Shown: piece after piece, positions 60,455 through 64,000 of the stretch
How positions within the stretch are numbered: the first letter of the stretch is position 1
How the letters are laid out: each line of letters opens with the position of its first letter
Assembly (NCBI GenBank): GCA_963738425.1
Contig: CAVTWT010000033.1
Span: 39,749-103,748 of the forward strand
Direction: 5' to 3'
Origin: CADEEN01 sp963738425
GTDB lineage: Bacteria > Pseudomonadota > Gammaproteobacteria > Burkholderiales > Burkholderiaceae_C
DNA: 64,000 nt
Made by a program: the position numbers and the translations under genes
The notes under the pieces: generated by a model
The model's database searches: none
Told to the model about the DNA's origin: nothing
What the model saw: only the letters and a program-made list of their open reading frames with translations

Positions 60455-61233
60455 GCGGACGCCATCGCCGCCGCGGCACGCACCTCCAGCCGCACCTGCT
60501 CGGTCAGCTCGGCCTTGAGTTCGGCAAACGCTGGCGTCGTCTTCACCGAGTAGTGGCGCGGGTGCGGGATGTCAACGCGGCGGTCGAGCTTGATGCGCCC
60601 GGGGCGCGCGCTCATCACGACCACGCGGTTGCCCATGAACACCGCCTCGTCGATGTCGTGGGTGACGAACAGCACCGTCTTGCGCTCCTGCTCCCAGATG
60701 CCGAGCAGCAGCTCCTGCATCAGCTCGCGCGTCTGGTGGTCGAGCGCGCCGAAGGGCTCGTCCATCAGCAACATGCGCGGGCCGTTGGCGAGCGCACGCG
60801 CAATCGCCACGCGCTGCTGCATGCCGCCCGAAAGCTGCTTCGGGTAGTGGTGCTCGAAGCCGCGCAGCCCCACCTTGTTCAGGAACGCATCGGCGATCTC
60901 GAGCTGCTGCGGGCGCGGCAGGCCGCGCTCGACGAGGCCGAAGCAGACATTGTCGCGCACCGTCAACCAGGGAAAGAGCGTGTAGCTCTGGAACACGACG
61001 CCGCGGTCGGCGCCGGGGCCTTCGATGCGCTGGCCGTCGAGCAGCACTTCGCCGCCGGTCTGGCGATCGAGGCCGGCGACGATGCGCAGCAGCGTGCTCT
61101 TGCCGCAGCCGCTGGGCCCGAGGATGGTGATGAAGTCGTTCTCGGCGACGTCCAGGTCGGTGGCCTGCAGCGCCAGCGTCTTGTCGAAACGGCGCTCGAC
61201 CCCGCGCACCGTCAGAATGGGTTTGCTGCTCAT
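60451..61233 (-). CDS. ABC importer ATPase (nitrate/taurine/SsuB-like)
   Basis: A 260-residue ATPase: Walker A GPSGCGKST, Q-loop FQSYTLFPW, signature LSGGMQQR, Walker B MLLMDEPFGALD and H-loop VTHDIDEA. The type belongs to importers of taurine, nitrate, alkanesulfonates, thiamine precursors and similar compounds. ATG 61233 chosen; upstream codons overlap the permease end. The operon order is binding protein, permease, ATPase and histidine-phosphatase. Confidence 0.93.
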   Translation of the reverse strand: MSSKPILTVRGVERRFDKTLALQATDLDVAENDFITILGPSGCGKSTLLRIVAGLDRQTGGEVLLDGQRIEGPGADRGVVFQSYTLFPWLTVRDNVCFGLVERGLPRPQQLEIADAFLNKVGLRGFEHHYPKQLSGGMQQRVAIARALANGPRMLLMDEPFGALDHQTRELMQELLLGIWEQERKTVLFVTHDIDEAVFMGNRVVVMSARPGRIKLDRRVDIPHPRHYSVKTTPAFAELKAELTEQVRLEVRAAAAMASA

Positions 61234-61238
61234 GACGT

Positions 61239-62099
61239 TCAACGCCCAAGTTGCGCCCAAGGGAACAACTTGCGGTTGGCCCACTTGAACAGGAAGTCGC
61301 TCACCAACCCGATCAGGCCGATGACGATGATGCCGAATATGATCTGGTCAGTGGCCAGCAGCGCCTGGCTGTCGGTGATCATGTGGCCGATGCCGCTCGA
61401 CGCGCCGATCAGTTCGGCAACGATGACATAAGTCCAGGCCCAGCCCAGCACCATGCGCAGCGTCTCGGCGATCTCGGGCGCGGCGCCGGGAATCAGCACG
61501 CGCTTGATCAGGCTGGCGTCGCTGCTGCCCAGCGTGTACGCCGCCTCGACCAGATCGCGCCGCGTGTTGCCCACCGTCACCGCGATCATCAGCACCAACT
61601 GGAAGAAGCTGCCGATGAAGATCACCGCCAGCTTCTGTGCTTCGCCGATGCCAGCCCACAGGATCAGCAGCGGAATAAACGCCGACGCCGGCAGGTAGCG
61701 CGCAAAGCTGACGAAGGGCTCGAAGAAGGCCTCGATCGGCTTGTACGCGCCCATCATCACGCCCAGCGGCAGCGCGATCGCGGCGGCGATCAGGAAGCCG
61801 CCGACGACCCGCCACACCGTCATGCCGATGTCCTTGAGGAAGCCCTGGTTGACGATCAGATCCCAGCCGCTGGCCAGCATCTGCAGCGGGTTGGCGAGAA
61901 ACGTCTTGGGCACCAGACCACCGAAAGTCACCACGGCCCAGACAGCGAAGAAGAGCACGAAGAAGGCGATGCCAAGCATCGTGCGCGTGCTAGGCGCGAC
62001 CGCGGTCAGCGGCTTCATGCCGAGCAGGCCGCCGCTGCGGCGGGCAGGCTGCGGTAACGCCGGCACGGCGGCCGGCACGGCACTGACGGTGGTACTCAT
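61239..62099 (-). CDS. ABC importer permease
   Basis: A 286-residue inner-membrane permease of the SsuC/TauC-like type with a cytoplasmic N-terminus, about six transmembrane helices and the EAA-loop equivalent EAAYTLGSSDASLIKRVLIPGAAP near 190. YVIVAELIGASSGIGHMITDSQ is the usual late helix region. Works with the neighbouring ATPase and binding protein. It starts 10 bases after the binding-protein gene's stop. Confidence 0.93.
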   Translation of the reverse strand: MSTTVSAVPAAVPALPQPARRSGGLLGMKPLTAVAPSTRTMLGIAFFVLFFAVWAVVTFGGLVPKTFLANPLQMLASGWDLIVNQGFLKDIGMTVWRVVGGFLIAAAIALPLGVMMGAYKPIEAFFEPFVSFARYLPASAFIPLLILWAGIGEAQKLAVIFIGSFFQLVLMIAVTVGNTRRDLVEAAYTLGSSDASLIKRVLIPGAAPEIAETLRMVLGWAWTYVIVAELIGASSGIGHMITDSQALLATDQIIFGIIVIGLIGLVSDFLFKWANRKLFPWAQLGR

Positions 62100-62109
62100 G
62101 AGCGTGCCC

Positions 62110-63054
62110 CTATTTGATGAAGCGCGTGTCGGCGAGCTTGGTCAGGTCGGGGATCTGCTTGATGATCCCGGCCTCGAGCAGCAGGTCAGCCGCTTCCTTG
62201 CTGAACGCGGCGTGCTCGCCGGCGAAGAACTTCTGGTTCGCGGCCTTGTCTTGCCAGCGCAGGAATTTCGCGCTGCCTTCGAAGGCCTCGGCGCTCTGCT
62301 TGACGTCAGCGCCCATGATCTCGAAGCTCTTCTTCGGCTCCTTCTGGATCATCTCCAGTGCCTCGAAGTAGCCATTGGCCAAGCCCTGCGCCGCCTTCGG
62401 GTTGTCGGCCAGGAACTTGGGCGTGCAGCCGAAGGTGTCCATGATCATCGGATAGTCGAGCGTGGTCGCGATGATCTTGCCGGCCTCGGGCTTGGCGCGC
62501 ACCGCGCTGAGGAAGGGCTCGTAGGTCATGCCGCCGTCGATGTCGGTGTTGCCGGCGATCATCGCGTTGGCCGCGGCCTGCGGCGACAGGTTCACCACCT
62601 TCACGTCCTTCATCGACAGGCCGTTCTTCTTCAGCATCCACGCGAGCGTGAAGTAGGTGGCGGTGCCGGGCGCATCGGCGGCCATCGTCTTGCCCTTCAG
62701 GTCCTTGATCGAACCGATGGCCGGCTTGACCACCATGCCGTCGGCGCCGTAGCTTTTGTCGAGCTGGAAGATCTGCGTCGTCGCCACGCCGGCGGCGTTC
62801 CAGGCGATCCAGGTCTCGACCGTGGTCGCCGCACATTGCACGTCGCCCGAAGCGATGGCGAGGTGGCGATCTTTCTGCGGGATCTTCTTGATCGTCACAT
62901 CCAGGCCCTGCTTCTTGAACAGGCCCGCTTCCTTGGCCAGGGTCAGCGGCGCAAAGCCGGTCCAGCCCGAGATGGCGACGGTGACCTTGGTTTCCTGGGC
63001 CTGCGCCGCGAAAGCGACAAGGGCGGCGGCGATGGCAATGAGGCTCTTCTTCAA
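62110..63054 (-). CDS. ABC importer periplasmic solute-binding protein (SsuA/THI5-like)
   Basis: A 314-residue binding protein with a Sec signal (KKSLIAIAAALVAFAAQAQE) and the NMT1/THI5-type fold: GWTGFAPLTLAKEAGLFKKQGLDV, QFDKSYGADG-like QLDKSYGADGMVV, GTATYFTLAWMLKKNG. Start is TTG 63054, decided by an AGGAG site eight bases upstream; upstream codons are not conserved-looking. Adjacent to hutH on the same strand, so histidine, urocanate or a related imidazole is a candidate ligand by context only. Confidence 0.9.
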   Translation of the reverse strand: MKKSLIAIAAALVAFAAQAQETKVTVAISGWTGFAPLTLAKEAGLFKKQGLDVTIKKIPQKDRHLAIASGDVQCAATTVETWIAWNAAGVATTQIFQLDKSYGADGMVVKPAIGSIKDLKGKTMAADAPGTATYFTLAWMLKKNGLSMKDVKVVNLSPQAAANAMIAGNTDIDGGMTYEPFLSAVRAKPEAGKIIATTLDYPMIMDTFGCTPKFLADNPKAAQGLANGYFEALEMIQKEPKKSFEIMGADVKQSAEAFEGSAKFLRWQDKAANQKFFAGEHAAFSKEAADLLLEAGIIKQIPDLTKLADTRFIK

Positions 63055-63080
63055 GGGGTTTCTCCTGGGTGGGTTGAAAG

Positions 63081-64000
63081 TCAGGCCGGAGTCCACAGCG
63101 CCGGCAGGTCGGGCAAGGTGTGCAAGAGCCGCGCCAGGCGGCCGTCGGTGACGAGGGCGGTGGCGCGTTCGATCTCGGGCGCCATATAGCGGTCGCGCTC
63201 GATGCTCGGGCAGTGCTGGCGCAGCAGCGCGTGCGCAGCCTCGATCGGCGCCGAACTCGTCAGCGGGCGCAGAAACTCGATGCCCTGCGCCGCAGCGAGC
63301 AACTCGATGCCCAGGATGTGCGCCGTGTTGGCAATCATCGGCTGCAGGCGGCGCGCGGCGAACGTGGCCATCGAAACATGGTCTTCCTGGTTCGCGCTCG
63401 TCGGCAGTGAATCGACGCTCGCTGGATGCGCCATCGACTTGTTCTCGCTGGTCAGTGCCGCCGCCGTCACGTGCGCAATCATGAAGCCGCTGTTCAGACC
63501 CGCATCGGCCGTCAGGAACGGCGGCAGGCCCGACACACCGGCGTCGATCAGCATCGCGATGCGCCGCTCGGCGATCGCGCCGACCTCGGCGATCGCCACC
63601 GCCATCGCGTCGCAGGCCAGCGCGACGGGCTCGGCGTGGAAGTTACCGCCAGAGATCATGGCCCCATCGTCGGGAAAGACCAGCGGGTTGTCGGTCACCG
63701 CATTCGCTTCGCGCACGAGCACGAGTGCTGCGTGGCGCAACTGATCGAGACACGCACCCACGACTTGCGGCTGGCAGCGCAAGCTGTACGGATCCTGCAC
63801 GCGGTCGTCGCCCTCGCGGTGCGAAGCGCGGATCGCCGAGCCTTCGAGCAGCTTGCGGTAGTAGCGCGCGACGTCGATCTGCCCCGGCTGGCCGCGAAGC
63901 GCATGGATGCGCGGATCGAACGGCCCGTCGCTGCCGCGTGCGGCGTCGACCGTCAGCGCACCGACGACGATCGCCGCTTCGAGCACCGGCTCGAACGACA
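63081..64000 (-). CDS. hutH: Histidine ammonia-lyase (C-terminal part, 5' end off the window)
   Basis: The visible 300-plus residues are the C-terminal two-thirds of an aromatic ammonia-lyase that deaminates histidine to urocanate. Recognised: QDPYSLRCQPQVVGA (substrate/MIO-site Arg), ALVREANAVTDNPLVF, GNFHAEPVALACDAMAVAI, SGLPPFLTADAGLNSG and MATFAARRLQPMIANTAHI. The MIO-forming ASG motif and start lie beyond the right edge. It is the first gene of a unit that continues into the ABC importer. Confidence 0.93.
   Translation of the reverse strand, partial: SFEPVLEAAIVVGALTVDAARGSDGPFDPRIHALRGQPGQIDVARYYRKLLEGSAIRASHREGDDRVQDPYSLRCQPQVVGACLDQLRHAALVLVREANAVTDNPLVFPDDGAMISGGNFHAEPVALACDAMAVAIAEVGAIAERRIAMLIDAGVSGLPPFLTADAGLNSGFMIAHVTAAALTSENKSMAHPASVDSLPTSANQEDHVSMATFAARRLQPMIANTAHILGIELLAAAQGIEFLRPLTSSAPIEAAHALLRQHCPSIERDRYMAPEIERATALVTDGRLARLLHTLPDLPALWTPA

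Overview
This is one continuous chromosomal stretch of a GC-rich beta-proteobacterium. It is most likely a Burkholderiales member of the Rubrivivax/Leptothrix/Piscinibacter kind. That placement is an inference from a Tat-exported HiPIP, Bug-type (TctC) binding protein, Trp-rich TIGR04438-like protein, DUF1097 protein, a solitary infA of the beta-proteobacterial type, and dispersed GC-rich palindromes of the Burkholderiales style. No rRNA, CRISPR array, insertion sequence, integrase or phage gene was found. Two tRNA genes are present: Val(CAC) and Ala(CGC).

Layout. 1-8.4 kb: end of an extracellular subtilase-like protein, a PhoX-like Tat lipoprotein, tex, acylphosphatase, a VTT-domain membrane protein, OsmC, an aldo/keto reductase, an RRM protein and infA. 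8.4-20 kb: a decayed DCC-COQ7 fusion gene, HiPIP, a divergent flavoprotein/MerR pair, an SDR whose frame runs into merR, phospholipase A (pldA), TerB-like and DUF1203 proteins, a BaiN/HI0933-type flavoprotein, a DUF1097 protein, an MBL-fold lipoprotein and a DUF1223 protein. 20-32.1 kb: a minus-strand run of 13 genes for acyl-CoA breakdown (FadB-type enzyme, thiolase, two acyl-CoA dehydrogenases, two SDRs, two thioesterases and accessory genes). Most adjacent genes overlap by 4 bases, and a perfect 14-bp palindrome lies just upstream of the first. 32.2-33.4 kb: a methyltransferase gene bracketed by tRNA-Val(CAC) and a 21-bp copy of its 3' end, which looks like the scar of a small tRNA-targeted insertion.

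33.4-38.8 kb: dnaQ, lgt, a LysR/ilvD divergent pair, a Trp-rich protein and cytochrome c551. 38.8-46.8 kb: a BNR-repeat protein with a MoaD/ThiS partner, then the most interesting block: SPFH/SHOCT protein, DUF4178 protein (frameshifted here), DUF350-like membrane protein, membrane-anchored spermidine-synthase-like enzyme, Tat/lipoprotein FAD oxidoreductase, and a convergent S-adenosylmethionine decarboxylase. Together they look like a membrane-associated aminopropyl/polyamine system of unknown substrate. 46.8-54 kb: ahpF/ahpC, gnd with an aldo/keto reductase, and rubrerythrin/Fe-S oxidoreductase/DUF3501 (peroxide and redox functions). 54-64 kb: esterase, tRNA-Ala, acyltransferase, thioesterase, DUF4399 lipoprotein, a CadC-like regulator divergent from two small exported proteins, then an ABC importer with an atypical histidine-phosphatase next to hutH, which runs off the right edge.

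Two genes carry clear frameshifts (DCC-COQ7, four; DUF4178, one) and one SDR appears to have lost its normal stop.
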